From NCBI RefSeq assembly GCF_022968135.1, contig NZ_JALJRA010000014.1, positions 1-64,000 on the forward strand: a DNA stretch of 64,000 bases. Direction: 5' to 3'. The position numbers were made by a program, and so were the translations under genes. This DNA is from Pseudorhizobium tarimense (GTDB lineage: Bacteria; Pseudomonadota; Alphaproteobacteria; Rhizobiales; Rhizobiaceae). The notes beneath the pieces were generated by a model, which had not been told where the DNA came from, ran no database searches, and worked only from the letters and a program-made list of their open reading frames with translations. This document shows, piece after piece, positions 24,353 to 34,606 of this stretch. How positions within the stretch are numbered: the first letter of the stretch is position 1; every line of letters begins with the position of its first letter.

Positions 24353-27268
24353 ATGCTCGACAAAACCTACGATTCCGCCGCCGTCGAACCGAAAATCGCT
24401 GCCGCTTGGGACGAGGCCGACGCCTTCCGCGCCGGCGCCAACGCCGAACCTGGTGCCGAGACCTTCACCATCGTCATCCCGCCGCCGAATGTCACCGGCT
24501 CGCTGCACATGGGCCATGCGCTGAACAACACGCTGCAGGACATCATGGTGCGCTTCGAGCGCATGCGCGGCAAGGACGTGCTGTGGCAGCCCGGCATGGA
24601 CCACGCCGGTATTGCGACGCAGATGGTGGTCGAGCGCCAGCTTGCCGAGCGAAAGCTGCCGGGACGCCGTGAGCTGGGCCGCGAAGCCTTCATCGACAAA
24701 GTCTGGGAATGGAAGGAAGAATCGGGCGGGCTGATCTTCAACCAGCTGAAGCGCCTCGGCGCCTCCTGCGACTGGTCACGCGAACGCTTCACCATGGACG
24801 AAGGTCTATCGCAGGCCGTTCTTGAAGTTTTCGTAACGCTTTACAAGCAGGGGCTCATCTATCGCGGAAAGCGCCTCGTCAACTGGGATCCGAAGTTCGA
24901 GACGGCGATTTCCGACATCGAGGTAGAGAACCGCGAGACCGACGGCCACATGTGGCACTTCAAGTATCCGCTAGCCGGCGGCGAAACCTATACCTACGTG
25001 GAAAAGGACGCCGACGGCAACGTGGTGCTCCAGGAAGAGCGCAACTATATCGCGATCGCCACCACGCGTCCGGAAACGATGCTGGGCGATGGCGCGGTTG
25101 CCGTTCATCCTTCGGACGAACGCTATGCGCCGATCGTCGGTAAACTCTGCGAGATCCCGGTCGGGCCGAAGGAGCACCGCCGCCTGATCCCGATCATCAC
25201 GGACGAATATCCGGACCCGGATTTTGGCTCGGGCGCTGTGAAGATCACCGGTGCGCACGACTTCAACGACTATCAGGTTGCCAAGCGCAACAACATCCCG
25301 CTCTACCGCCTGATGGACACGCAAGCCCGCCTGCGCGAGGACGGCGAACGCTACGCACTCTGCGCCGCCCAGGCGCTGGAGATCGCAAAGTCCGGCGAGC
25401 TGCCGACGGAATCGGAAGTGGACGACATCAACCTCGTGCCGGACGAATACCGCGGCCTCGACCGTTATGAAGCGCGGAAGCGCATCATCGACGCGATCAA
25501 CGCCGAAGGGCTTGCCGTCACGATGAAGGACGCCGAGGGTAACGATGTGCCCTATGTCGAGAACAAGAAGATCATGCAGCCGTTCGGCGACCGCTCCAAC
25601 GTGGTCATCGAGCCGATGCTGACCGACCAGTGGTTCGTCGATGCCGCGACCCTGGCAAAACCGGCGATCGCTGCCGTGCGCGAGGGCCGCACCAAATTCG
25701 TGCCGAAGAACTGGGAAAAGACGTATTTCGAGTGGATGGAGAACATCCAGCCCTGGTGCATTTCCCGCCAGCTCTGGTGGGGCCACCAGATCCCCGCCTG
25801 GTACGGGCCGGACGGTCAGGTCTTCGTCGAGAAGACCGAGGAAGAGGCGCTGCATGCGGCGATCCAGCACTACATCGCCCATGAAGGGCCGATGAAGGCC
25901 TATGTCGAGGATCTGCTGGAGAATTTCCGCCCGGGTGAGATCCTGACCCGCGACGAGGACGTGCTAGATACTTGGTTCTCCTCCGCGCTCTGGCCGTTCT
26001 CGACGCTCGGCTGGCCGCAACAGACTAAGGAGTTGCAGAAGTACTACCCGACCAGCGTGCTGGTAACCGGCTTCGACATCATCTTCTTCTGGGTCGCCCG
26101 CATGATGATGATGGGCCTGCACTTCATGAAGGACGAGGACGGCAATCCCATCGAGCCCTTCCACGCCGTTTATGTGCATGCGCTGGTTCGCGACAAGAAC
26201 GGCCAGAAGATGTCGAAGTCGAAGGGTAACGTCATCGATCCGCTGGAATTGATCGACGAATACGGTGCCGATGCGCTGCGCTTCACGCTGGCGATCATGG
26301 CGGCACAGGGCAGGGACGTGAAGCTCGATCCAGCCCGCATCGCCGGCTACCGCAACTTCGGCACCAAACTGTGGAACGCGACCCGCTTCGCGGAGATGAA
26401 CGGCGTAAAGCGCGATCCGCACTTCATCCCGGAAACGACGACACTCACCATCAACCGCTGGATCCTGACGGAGCTGACCGGTGCCATCCGCGACGTGACC
26501 GACGCAATCGAGAGCCAGCGCTTCAACGATGCCGCCGGGACTCTTTACCGCTTCGTCTGGAACCAGTTCTGCGACTGGTATCTGGAGCTCTTGAAGCCGG
26601 TCTTTTCCGGCGAGGACGAGAAGGCAAAGGCGGAAGCCCAAGCCTGCGCGGCCTATGTGCTGGAGGAGACATACAAGCTGCTCCACCCGTTCATGCCGTT
26701 CATGACCGAGGAGCTCTGGATTCATACCGCCGCCCGCGACGCGCTGCTCTGCCACGCCGATTGGCCTGCGCCGGAGTTCGCCGACGACGCGGCTGCCGCC
26801 GAGATCAACTGGCTGGTCGACCTCGTGTCCGGCCTACGCTCTACGCGTGCCGAGATGAACGTGCCGCCGTCCGCAGTCGCGCCGCTGATCGTCGTTGGTG
26901 CCAACGACATCACAATCACCCGTCTAAAGCGGCACGATGCCGCGATCCGCAGGCTGGCGCGCGTCGAGAGCATTGAGACGACGGACACGGCGCCGAAGGG
27001 AGCGGCCCAGGTCGTGGTCGGCGAAGCGATCGCTTGCCTGCCGCTCGGCACCCTGATCGATCTCGTGGCAGAGAAGGCGCGCATCGAAAAGCTGATCGGC
27101 AAGACCGAAGCCGACATGGATCGCGTCGCCAAGAAGCTGAACAACGAGAAGTTCGTGCAGAATGCCGATCCGGAGGTGGTGGCCGCCGAGCGCGAGCGCT
27201 ATGCCGAGCTCGAAGTGCAGTTGACGGCGCTGCGGACGGCCGCGCAGAGAATCGCCGAAGCTGGCTGA
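24353..27268 (+). CDS. valS: valyl-tRNA synthetase
   Basis: Start 24353 (MLDKTYDSAAVEPKIAAAWD) gives 971 residues, the normal bacterial length. The HIGH signature is in PPPNVTGSLHMGHAL (about residue 45), the editing domain has TTRPETMLGD, and the KMSKS loop is GQKMSKSKGNVIDP (about residue 620). An anticodon-binding domain and a C-terminal coiled coil (IEKLIGKTEADMDRVAKKL) follow. It charges tRNA-Val and edits threonine. The longer frame from 24041 is antisense-type overlap with popZ and is not used. Confidence 0.97.
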   Translation: MLDKTYDSAAVEPKIAAAWDEADAFRAGANAEPGAETFTIVIPPPNVTGSLHMGHALNNTLQDIMVRFERMRGKDVLWQPGMDHAGIATQMVVERQLAERKLPGRRELGREAFIDKVWEWKEESGGLIFNQLKRLGASCDWSRERFTMDEGLSQAVLEVFVTLYKQGLIYRGKRLVNWDPKFETAISDIEVENRETDGHMWHFKYPLAGGETYTYVEKDADGNVVLQEERNYIAIATTRPETMLGDGAVAVHPSDERYAPIVGKLCEIPVGPKEHRRLIPIITDEYPDPDFGSGAVKITGAHDFNDYQVAKRNNIPLYRLMDTQARLREDGERYALCAAQALEIAKSGELPTESEVDDINLVPDEYRGLDRYEARKRIIDAINAEGLAVTMKDAEGNDVPYVENKKIMQPFGDRSNVVIEPMLTDQWFVDAATLAKPAIAAVREGRTKFVPKNWEKTYFEWMENIQPWCISRQLWWGHQIPAWYGPDGQVFVEKTEEEALHAAIQHYIAHEGPMKAYVEDLLENFRPGEILTRDEDVLDTWFSSALWPFSTLGWPQQTKELQKYYPTSVLVTGFDIIFFWVARMMMMGLHFMKDEDGNPIEPFHAVYVHALVRDKNGQKMSKSKGNVIDPLELIDEYGADALRFTLAIMAAQGRDVKLDPARIAGYRNFGTKLWNATRFAEMNGVKRDPHFIPETTTLTINRWILTELTGAIRDVTDAIESQRFNDAAGTLYRFVWNQFCDWYLELLKPVFSGEDEKAKAEAQACAAYVLEETYKLLHPFMPFMTEELWIHTAARDALLCHADWPAPEFADDAAAAEINWLVDLVSGLRSTRAEMNVPPSAVAPLIVVGANDITITRLKRHDAAIRRLARVESIETTDTAPKGAAQVVVGEAIACLPLGTLIDLVAEKARIEKLIGKTEADMDRVAKKLNNEKFVQNADPEVVAAERERYAELEVQLTALRTAAQRIAEAG

Positions 27269-27285
27269 TCTGTCTCAGGTTAAAA

Positions 27286-27322
27286 TACGAAACCCCGTCG
27301 CGGCTTCCGCGGCGGGGTTTTT
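27286..27322 (+). terminator. intrinsic terminator of valS
   Basis: AACCCCGTCGCGG and CCGCGGCGGGGTT pair around a short loop, followed by TTTTTGCTGTTTT. Confidence 0.85.
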
Positions 27323-27613
27323 GCTGTTTTAGCCCTGGGAAAGAGGCAATTGCCGTGGACGTCAATCCGTTGACGCAATGTTGCCGCAATGACACATGGC
27401 TCGGTTGCCTTGGAAGATGTTTTCGAATAACGAGCCGTCTTTGTTAATTCTGAGCAATTTTTGTTCGGCTTTACGCCGATCCGCAGTTGTTCCAGGCCGA
27501 CATACGTCAATCTTGAGCCGATCGCATCAAGTGAAAGACGTACCTCTGAAAGTTGTCATTTACCTTGAAGCTTCTACACTCGCGGCCATCGCATACCCGG
27601 AGGTGGGAGAAGA
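27323..27613. other. valS-fadL intergenic region
   Basis: About 290 A+T-richer bases with no gene. It must hold the promoter of the porin gene. I see no clear operator or repeat. Confidence 0.5.
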
Positions 27614-28918
27614 ATGAAAAAGACGCTTATTTCCAAAGGCATCCTGGCCCTGGCTGCAGGCTGCGCAATGGCATCGACAGCTCTGGCGGGAGGGTTGGAG
27701 CGCGGCGGGTATAATATCGATCTGCTGTTTGATGAGGGGCGCTTTGCGGCTGAGTCTGCCGTGACATTTGTTGCGCCCCAGCGGGAGCTGAAGAATGTGC
27801 GGGATACGGATCCATCGCTATTTGATCCTTTGGATCTTACTTCGACAACTGCGCCGCCTAGCCCAACCTTTGGTGGTGGCGACCTGACCGGGAGACCTAC
27901 TACTGCAGATGGGTCTGAAAATTATTGGGTGCCGCGGATAGGTGCAAAGGCCGCTATCGGACCTGATTTTGACTGCATGGTTGATTACTCAGAGCCATGG
28001 GGAGCACATAAAAACCCAGGAGCAAATTGGGCAGGCGCCAATGAAGACATAGAGACTAAGGTGGAAAGCCGGAACTACGCAGGCACCTGTTCTTATAAGT
28101 TCGACGTAGGACCCGGCCAGCTACGGCTCATTGGCGGCGCGTTCTACCAGGAAGTCTACGGGTTCCAGGAGCGCTTGGTGCAGAACACACAGGGCCTACC
28201 GGCGGCGCTGGGAGGCGGGCTGAGTGGCGTCGGGCGTCTCGATCTTGAGGCTGATGGCTGGGGCTGGCGTGCAGGCGTTGCTTATGAAATTCCGGAATAC
28301 GCGCTGCGTGTAAGCCTTGTCTATAACAGCGAAGTGAAACTTGACAACATCACGGGCACGCTGGACTTAAGCCAGGTCACGCCACTGTTGCCCGCGCCGA
28401 TCAATGTGCACGGTTCTCAAGATATGCCTGATGTGGTAGAGCTTAAGCTTCAGTCGGGCATTGCGCCCGACTGGCTTGCGTTCGGCTCAGTGAAATGGGC
28501 TGACTGGAGCCAGCTGCAGAAAGTAAGGTTCTACTGTAATGCGGTGGGCAACCCACTTTGCTCTCCCACCAACGCCGTGACCTCACTTGATCTCGGTTAT
28601 CGCGACGGCTGGACCGTTACCGGTGGCGTTGGACATAAGTTTACGGAGCAGTGGAGCGGGGCGGTCAGCGTGACCTGGGATAGGGGTACCTCGCAAGGCT
28701 TTGGTACGCAGACCGACACTTGGACTCTGGGTTTGGGCGCTGCTTACTCGCCCACGGAGAACGTTGAGTTCAGGCTTGCCGGTGCGCTTGCTCTCTTAAC
28801 CGGCGGCAGCTCTAGTTTGCAGACGATTAACGGTGAAACCTACGGCCAGCGTGCCAGCTACGACTTCGACGACGATCTCGCCTACGGCGTCTCGACCTCG
28901 GTCAAGGTACGCTTCTAG
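27614..28918 (+). CDS. FadL/OmpP1/TodX-family outer-membrane transporter
   Basis: ATG 27614 follows GGAGGTGGGAGAAG. The 434-residue protein has a cleavable signal (ILALAAGCAMASTALAG), then a FadL-type N-terminal region and alternating beta strands ending in YGVSTSVKVRF with the terminal Phe of outer-membrane barrels. Family members carry long-chain fatty acids or other hydrophobic compounds across the outer membrane. The gene is less G+C-rich than its neighbours (about 54% over 27721-28020, hand-counted) and uses many codons rare nearby, although its position beside valS and exoR is the one I remember from other rhizobia. Confidence 0.9.
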   Translation: MKKTLISKGILALAAGCAMASTALAGGLERGGYNIDLLFDEGRFAAESAVTFVAPQRELKNVRDTDPSLFDPLDLTSTTAPPSPTFGGGDLTGRPTTADGSENYWVPRIGAKAAIGPDFDCMVDYSEPWGAHKNPGANWAGANEDIETKVESRNYAGTCSYKFDVGPGQLRLIGGAFYQEVYGFQERLVQNTQGLPAALGGGLSGVGRLDLEADGWGWRAGVAYEIPEYALRVSLVYNSEVKLDNITGTLDLSQVTPLLPAPINVHGSQDMPDVVELKLQSGIAPDWLAFGSVKWADWSQLQKVRFYCNAVGNPLCSPTNAVTSLDLGYRDGWTVTGGVGHKFTEQWSGAVSVTWDRGTSQGFGTQTDTWTLGLGAAYSPTENVEFRLAGALALLTGGSSSLQTINGETYGQRASYDFDDDLAYGVSTSVKVRF

Positions 28919-28939
28919 TCGTCTATCTTGAAAGCAACA

Positions 28940-28970
28940 TAAAGCCCGGCCCCGAGCCGGGCTTTCTCGT
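28940..28970 (+). terminator. intrinsic terminator of the porin gene
   Basis: AAGCCCGG and CCGGGCTT pair around CCCCGAG, followed by a T-containing tail (TCTCGTG); the weak U-tract lowers confidence. Confidence 0.65.
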
Positions 28971-29353
28971 GCCTGCCCCTTCCGGCTTGTGACGATTTGG
29001 CAACACATCTTTGGGAGAGTCTTCAGCCAGCGCAGGCGGGGAGAATTTGTCCACTTCCCGCCACAAACGGGGAGCAGCGATAGGGGCGAAAGCGGCGGGC
29101 CGCGGGGGCGGGGCGCCTGAGTTGGAGTATCATGGGCGGGAATATCTTGCGAAAGCCGAGTGTTGCGCAGGTGGGATATGCGCGACGGTCGAAGACGCGG
29201 CCGATCAAGGTGTCGGTACCTCGGGTCCCAGTCTTGCCGGAAAGTGCGGCTATGATTTTTTCCCATGACGGCCTGAACCAACCGGCTCGGCGCCGGGTGC
29301 ACATCATGTCCTGCGCGCGCGCTGGCGTCGCAGCGACTGGAAGAGCTTGAACG
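28971..29353. other. exoR upstream region
   Basis: About 380 bases without a convincing gene: the open frames here lack ribosome binding sites and family similarity. It presumably contains the exoR promoter. In Sinorhizobium, exoR is activated by the ChvI regulator it controls, so a ChvI site may lie here, but I cannot point to one. Confidence 0.45.
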
Positions 29354-30154
29354 ATGACAATGTCCGACAAGGGATCCATGAGGGTACTGTTTCTGGGGGC
29401 GTCTCTCGCCTCGATGATGATCATGAGCGGCACTGCCGCAGCCTTCGACATCAACTCGGGGGTGACGCGGGAATCCGGCCCCTTCGACCTCTTCAAGTTC
29501 GGGTTCAAGGCCTACAAGAACGGCGACAAGGACGATGCCGTCGAAGCCTATCGCTATGCCGCGGAAAAGGGCCATACTGGGTCTCGCTGGGCGCTCGCAA
29601 ACATGTATGCCTATGGCGATGGCGTCGCGAAGGACGATTTCGAAGCCTTCAAGATCTACAATGAAATCGCGGCGGCGGGCGTGGAGCCGGGCTCGGAAGA
29701 TACGGGCTTCTTCATCAATGCCCTTCTGTCGCTTGCCGGCTATTACCGCGATGGCATTCCGGGAAGCCCGGTCAAGCGGGATCTCTCCCAGGCCCGCCAG
29801 CTCTATTTCCAGGCCGCATCCGCCTTTGGCGTGGCCGAAGCCCAGTTCCAACTCGCCAAGATGATCCTTGCGGGCGAGGGCGGTTCACAAAACGTCCACC
29901 AGGCCAAGAAATGGCTGAATCAGGCCCGCAAGAGCGGCCATGCCGGGGCAATGGCTGTCTTCGGCGACGTGCTCTTCCAAGAGGGACAGACGGTGCGCGG
30001 GCTGGCATTCCTGACTGCAGCGCTCGATCGCTGCAACCCGAGGGATTGCGGCTGGATGCAGCAGCTTCAGGAACAGGCGTTCTCCGTTGCCAACGAGGAA
30101 GAGCGGCGCGTATCGGTGGCGCTGTCACAGGAACTGTCGCACGCCGTCGAGTAG
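29354..30154 (+). CDS. exoR: ExoR, periplasmic inhibitor of ExoS-ChvI signalling
   Basis: The product closely follows Sinorhizobium ExoR as I remember it: a signal peptide ending GTAAAFD, then GPFDLFKFGFKAYKNG and Sel1-like repeats (AVEAYRYAAEKGHTGSRWAL, FGVAEAQFQLAKMILAG, AKKWLNQARKSGHAGAM). ExoR binds the sensor kinase ExoS in the periplasm and holds it off. Its proteolysis releases ExoS-ChvI, raising succinoglycan synthesis and lowering motility. Starts are possible at 29354 or at ATG 29378 (MRVLFLGA), the latter closer to known ExoR. About 258-266 residues. It converges on xthA. Confidence 0.9.
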   Translation: MTMSDKGSMRVLFLGASLASMMIMSGTAAAFDINSGVTRESGPFDLFKFGFKAYKNGDKDDAVEAYRYAAEKGHTGSRWALANMYAYGDGVAKDDFEAFKIYNEIAAAGVEPGSEDTGFFINALLSLAGYYRDGIPGSPVKRDLSQARQLYFQAASAFGVAEAQFQLAKMILAGEGGSQNVHQAKKWLNQARKSGHAGAMAVFGDVLFQEGQTVRGLAFLTAALDRCNPRDCGWMQQLQEQAFSVANEEERRVSVALSQELSHAVE

Positions 30155-30173
30155 ACGGCGCGGCACCTAGTCC

Positions 30174-30971
30174 TCAGGCCGCGGTGGCGAAATCGAAGAC
30201 GACCATCACCGGCACGTGATCGGACGGCTTCTCCCATCCGCGCACATGCTTCTCGATCGAGGTCGATTGCAGCCGGTCTGCCGCTTCCGGCGACAGCAGC
30301 ATGTGGTCGATGCGGATGCCGTTGTTCTTCTGCCAGGCGCCGGCCTGATAATCCCAGAAGGTATAGAGGTTTGTCGCGTCATTGGTGGCGCGCACCGCCT
30401 CCGTCAGCCCCAGCGTCTCGAGCCGCCGGAAGGCGGCGCGGGTCTGCGGCAGGAAGAGCGCGTCCGTCGCCCATGCCGCCGGGTCAAAGCAGTCGTGCGG
30501 CTCGGGGATCACGTTGTAGTCGCCGGCGAGAATCAGAGGCTCCTCCAGCGCCATACAGCTCTCCGCATGCAGGCGCAGCCGCTCCATCCAGCGAAGCTTG
30601 TAGGGGTATTTTATCAAATCGTCTGCAGGGTTTCCGTTCGGCAGGTAGATCGAGGCGACGCGGATCGCACCACCCTCCGCGGAAAAGACACCCTCGATAT
30701 AACGGGCCTGGTCGTCCCCGTCACCCTCGGGAAGACCGCGGATCACCTCGTCGGGGCGAAACTTCGAGAGGAGTGCCACGCCATTGAAGCCTTTCTGGCC
30801 ATGTGTCTCGACGTGATAGCCGAGGGCCTCGATCTCGAGCCGGGGAAAGTTGTCGTCGATCGACTTGATCTCCTGCAGGCAGACTATGTCGGGCGAGGAA
30901 TCGCTTAGCCACTGGCGCAGGTTGTCAATCCTCGCCTTCACTCCATTGATGTTCCACGTGGCGATCTTCAT
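30174..30971 (-). CDS. xthA: exodeoxyribonuclease III / AP endonuclease
   Basis: A 265-residue protein with all exonuclease III landmarks: TWNINGVKAR (Asn7), LQEIKS (metal-binding Glu34), FNGVALLSK, LILAGDYNVIPEP (catalytic Asp and Asn) and RIDHMLLS, ending PSDHVPVMVVF (Asp-His pair). It cuts DNA 5' of abasic sites and removes 3' blocks in base-excision repair. It ends about 20 bases from exoR, convergent. Confidence 0.96.
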   Translation of the reverse strand: MKIATWNINGVKARIDNLRQWLSDSSPDIVCLQEIKSIDDNFPRLEIEALGYHVETHGQKGFNGVALLSKFRPDEVIRGLPEGDGDDQARYIEGVFSAEGGAIRVASIYLPNGNPADDLIKYPYKLRWMERLRLHAESCMALEEPLILAGDYNVIPEPHDCFDPAAWATDALFLPQTRAAFRRLETLGLTEAVRATNDATNLYTFWDYQAGAWQKNNGIRIDHMLLSPEAADRLQSTSIEKHVRGWEKPSDHVPVMVVFDFATAA

Positions 30972-31047
30972 CGGGGTGCAGCTCCTCGTTCACCCGTTCC
31001 TTTTAGCGAACGAGGCGCCGTTGAAAAGTCTGATCTCGCTGCAATGC

Positions 31048-31380
31048 TCAGATGGAGAAGCTCGTGCCGCAGCCGCAGCTGGCGACAGCATTGGGATTCT
31101 TGATCTGGAAGGACTGGCCGAGCAGGTTATCAACAAAATCGATCTCGGACCCTTCCATATAGACCAGCGAAAGGCTGTCGATCAGCACCTTTGCGCCGCC
31201 ATTTGCGATCACGACATCGTCGTCCGCAGCGGCATCCGCAAGGTCAAACTTGTAGGAGAAGCCGGAACATCCGCCGCCTTCGACCGAAACCCGCAGGGCC
31301 TGCTTGCCTGCCTCGCTCGCAACGATCTCGGAGATGCGCTTCGCGGCTGCATCCGAAAGGGTGACATTGGGGGTTGTCAT
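31048..31380 (-). CDS. A-type iron-sulfur carrier (IscA/ErpA family)
   Basis: A 110-residue protein with the three conserved cysteines: Cys38 in VEGGGCSGF and Cys102/Cys104 in ASCGCGTSFSI. It takes up Fe-S clusters from the assembly scaffold and passes them to target enzymes. It is 67 bases upstream of xthA in the same direction and divergent from dgt. Whether it is ErpA or IscA proper cannot be told from sequence alone; ErpA is favoured in Rhizobiales. Confidence 0.92.
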   Translation of the reverse strand: MTTPNVTLSDAAAKRISEIVASEAGKQALRVSVEGGGCSGFSYKFDLADAAADDDVVIANGGAKVLIDSLSLVYMEGSEIDFVDNLLGQSFQIKNPNAVASCGCGTSFSI

Positions 31381-31506
31381 GTCCGTCTCCTGCCGAGTTC
31401 AAGGCTCGGGTAAGGTTCTTCGTCTCGGCTGTCGCCGCATTGCACTATAGGTATGAAGGCTTAAATGGCACGTCAATGGCCGTGCAAGCAGGAGGTAGGG
31501 GAACTG

Positions 31507-32724
31507 ATGACGATCGACAAAGACGCGCTGGGCTATGGCGGCGGCGAAAAGGCTTCCTTCGCGGCCGATCCCTGGACCTCGCGCGGGCGCCTCTTTCCTG
31601 AAGGCGGCAGCCTGACCCGCTCCGAATTCCAGCGCGATCGCGACCGCATCGTGCATGCCACCGCCTTCCGCCGGCTCAAGCACAAGACCCAGGTCTTCAT
31701 CAGCCCCGATGGCGACCATTTCCGCACCCGCCTCACACATACGATAGAAGTTGCGCAGATTGCCCGCGCTCTGGCCCGCGCGCTGAAGCTCGACGAGGAT
31801 CTCGCCGAAGGCGTGGCTCTGGTGCACGATTTCGGTCACACGCCGTTCGGTCATACCGGAGAAGACGCGCTCGACGAGGTGCTGAAACCCTATGGCGGCT
31901 TCGATCACAACGCCCAGTCGCTGCGCATCGTCACGAAGCTGGAGCGTCGCTATGCCGACTTCGATGGCCTCAACCTCACCTGGGAGACGCTGGAGGGGCT
32001 CGTGAAGCACAATGGCCCGCTGCTGACACCACAGGGGGAAGGGACGCGGGTACCGGTGCCGCAGCCGATCCGGGACTACTGCCAGCTCAACGACCTGGAG
32101 CTTGCAAGCTACGCTAGTCTCGAAGCCCAGGTGGCGGCCATTGCTGACGACATCGCCTACAACACCCACGACATCGATGACGGACTGCGTGCCGGCTACT
32201 TGACGTTCGAGATGCTGGAAGACGTACCATTCCTGGCCGGACTGATGCGGGGCGTGCGGGATCGTTATCCGCATCTGGAGGCAAGCCGTTTCACCCATGA
32301 GATGATGCGCCGGCAGATCACTCGGATGGTCGAGGATGTCATCGGATGCGCACAGCAGAATCTGGTGGAGGTGAAACCGCAATCCTGCGCCGATGTTCGG
32401 GCTGCCGGACGTGTGATCGCCACTTTCTCCGCAGCCATGGCGGAGACCGACCGGCAGATCAAGAAACTGCTGTTTTCCCGCATCTACCGCCACCCGGAAA
32501 TCATGCGCATCCGTGAAGGTGCAGCGAAAATCGTCACCGATCTCTTCGGCGCCTATCTGGAGCAGCCTTCGCTGATGCGCAGCCATTACTGGGTGGAGCA
32601 CATGGCGGGACTGTCGCAGCCTGCCCGCGCCCGTCATGTGGGTGATTACCTCGCCGGGATGACTGATTCCTACGCGATTCGCGCACATGGGGAGTTGTTT
32701 GACCGGACTCCCGATTTGCGTTAG
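31507..32724 (+). CDS. dgt: deoxyguanosinetriphosphate triphosphohydrolase-like protein
   Basis: ATG 31507 follows GGAGG. At 405 residues it has the HD-domain motifs: [16 protein letters not shown] (first His), [15 protein letters not shown] (His-Asp pair) and a later helix with [13 protein letters not shown]. The Rhizobiales members (type 2 subfamily, dGTPase-like) hydrolyse dNTPs to nucleoside and triphosphate and are thought to balance nucleotide pools. It precedes argS by 57 bases, its usual partner. Confidence 0.9.
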   Translation: MTIDKDALGYGGGEKASFAADPWTSRGRLFPEGGSLTRSEFQRDRDRIVHATAFRRLKHKTQVFISPDGDHFRTRLTHTIEVAQIARALARALKLDEDLAEGVALVHDFGHTPFGHTGEDALDEVLKPYGGFDHNAQSLRIVTKLERRYADFDGLNLTWETLEGLVKHNGPLLTPQGEGTRVPVPQPIRDYCQLNDLELASYASLEAQVAAIADDIAYNTHDIDDGLRAGYLTFEMLEDVPFLAGLMRGVRDRYPHLEASRFTHEMMRRQITRMVEDVIGCAQQNLVEVKPQSCADVRAAGRVIATFSAAMAETDRQIKKLLFSRIYRHPEIMRIREGAAKIVTDLFGAYLEQPSLMRSHYWVEHMAGLSQPARARHVGDYLAGMTDSYAIRAHGELFDRTPDLR

Positions 32725-32781
32725 GCAGCCGCCCAACAACAACGGCCTCTTAAGGATCCGCTTTAAGCGGGATTTGATGAC

Positions 32782-34539
32782 ATGAACCTCTTCGCCGACT
32801 TCGGGACAAGAATTGAAAACGCTCTCGAAACGCTCGACCTGATCCGGGAGAAGCGCGCTGAGGTCGACTTCAGCCGCATTACTGCAGAACCGCCGCGCGA
32901 TCCGAGCCATGGCGACGTTGCGACCAACGCGGCAATGGTTCTGGCAAAGCCGCTCGGCACGAATCCCCGCGCCTTGGCGGAGCTGATCGTGGCGCGCCTC
33001 AAGGAAGAACCCGACGTCGTCGACGTTTCTGTCGCAGGGCCTGGCTTCATCAATCTTCGGCTTGGCAAGGAATACTGGCAGCGCCTGCTGGCGGCGATCA
33101 TCGAAGCAGGCGAGGACTTCGGCCGCTCGACCGTCGGCACTGGCCGCAAGACCAATGTCGAGTACGTTTCTGCCAATCCGACAGGCCCAATGCACGTCGG
33201 ACATTGCCGCGGCGCCGTCGTCGGTGACGCGCTTGCCAACTTGCTCGCGTTTGCAGGCTACGAGGTCACCAAGGAATACTACATCAACGACGCCGGCAGC
33301 CAGATCGACGTCCTGGCCCGTTCCGTCTTCCTGCGCTACCGCGAGGCTCTGGGGGAAAACGTCGGCGAGATACCCTCAGGCCTTTATCCCGGTGATTACC
33401 TCGTGCCGGTCGGCAAGGCGCTCGCCAATGAGTTCGGTCCGCGGCTGCATAATATGCCGGAAGAGGAGTGGATGCCGCTCGTCAAGGATCGTGCCATCAT
33501 CGCGATGATGGCGATGATCCGCGAAGATCTGGAAGCGCTCAACGTTCACCACGACGTCTTCTTCTCCGAACGCAAGCTGCACGCGGACGGCGCACAGCGG
33601 ATCCGCACGGCCATCAACGACCTGACGTTCAAGGGGCATGTCTATCGCGGCACCCTACCGCCGCCGAAGGGCCAGTTGCCGGAAGACTGGGAAGATCGCG
33701 AGCAGACGCTTTTCCGCTCGACCGATGTTGGCGACGATATCGACCGGCCGCTGATCAAGTCGGACGGCAGCTACACCTATTTTGCGGCCGACGTCGCTTA
33801 CATGAAGGACAAGTTTGATCGCGGCTATGACGAGCTGATCTATGTGCTCGGCGCCGACCATGGCGGATACGTGAAGCGCCTTGAGGCGTTGGCGCGGGCG
33901 ATCTCCGGCGGCAACGTGAAGCTCACCGTGCTTCTTTGCCAGCTGGTCAAGCTCTACCGCAACGGCGAGCCCGTGAAGATGTCGAAGCGTTCTGGTGACT
34001 TCGTGACGCTGCGCGACGTGGTGGAGGAGGTCGGCCGGGATTCGGTGCGCTTCATGATGCTCTACCGGAAGAGCTCCGAGCCGCTGGACTTTGACTTCGC
34101 GAAGGTCACCGAACAGTCAAAGGATAATCCGGTCTTCTACGTGCAGTACGCGCATGCTCGCTGCATGTCGGTGTTTCGCCAGGCAAAAGAGGCCTTTCCG
34201 GACCTCGACATCGAATCACTCGATCTCGCGACGACGGTGAAAGGCATCACCGACGACCACGAGATGCAGCTGATTGCAAAACTTGCGGAGTATCCACGGG
34301 TTATCGAGGCGGCGGCACAGTCGCAGGAGCCCCATAGAATCGCATTTTACCTGTACGATCTGGCAAGCTTCTTCCATGCCCACTGGAATAAGGGCAAGGA
34401 TCAGCCTGAATTACGCTTTGTTAACGATAAGAACCGAGAATTGAGCATTGCCAGACTTGGGCTGGTGCGCGCTGTCGCCTCTGTTTTGAAGTCGGGATTG
34501 GCCATTACGGGCACTGCCGCACCTGACGAAATGCGATAG
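32782..34539 (+). CDS. argS: arginyl-tRNA synthetase
   Basis: A 585-residue protein starting [16 protein letters not shown] (tRNA-binding N-terminal domain). The class I HIGH motif is in [19 protein letters not shown] (about residue 135) and the KMSKS-like loop is [11 protein letters not shown] (about residue 400). An alpha-helical anticodon-binding domain ends the protein. It attaches Arg to tRNA-Arg. The next gene starts 67 bases downstream. Confidence 0.97.
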   Translation: MNLFADFGTRIENALETLDLIREKRAEVDFSRITAEPPRDPSHGDVATNAAMVLAKPLGTNPRALAELIVARLKEEPDVVDVSVAGPGFINLRLGKEYWQRLLAAIIEAGEDFGRSTVGTGRKTNVEYVSANPTGPMHVGHCRGAVVGDALANLLAFAGYEVTKEYYINDAGSQIDVLARSVFLRYREALGENVGEIPSGLYPGDYLVPVGKALANEFGPRLHNMPEEEWMPLVKDRAIIAMMAMIREDLEALNVHHDVFFSERKLHADGAQRIRTAINDLTFKGHVYRGTLPPPKGQLPEDWEDREQTLFRSTDVGDDIDRPLIKSDGSYTYFAADVAYMKDKFDRGYDELIYVLGADHGGYVKRLEALARAISGGNVKLTVLLCQLVKLYRNGEPVKMSKRSGDFVTLRDVVEEVGRDSVRFMMLYRKSSEPLDFDFAKVTEQSKDNPVFYVQYAHARCMSVFRQAKEAFPDLDIESLDLATTVKGITDDHEMQLIAKLAEYPRVIEAAAQSQEPHRIAFYLYDLASFFHAHWNKGKDQPELRFVNDKNRELSIARLGLVRAVASVLKSGLAITGTAAPDEMR

Positions 34540-34606
34540 CAACGCCACCATTTGCCCATAAATCACTGGCAATGCCCTGAGTAAGTGTAGGTGGGTGGAC
34601 GAGGTA

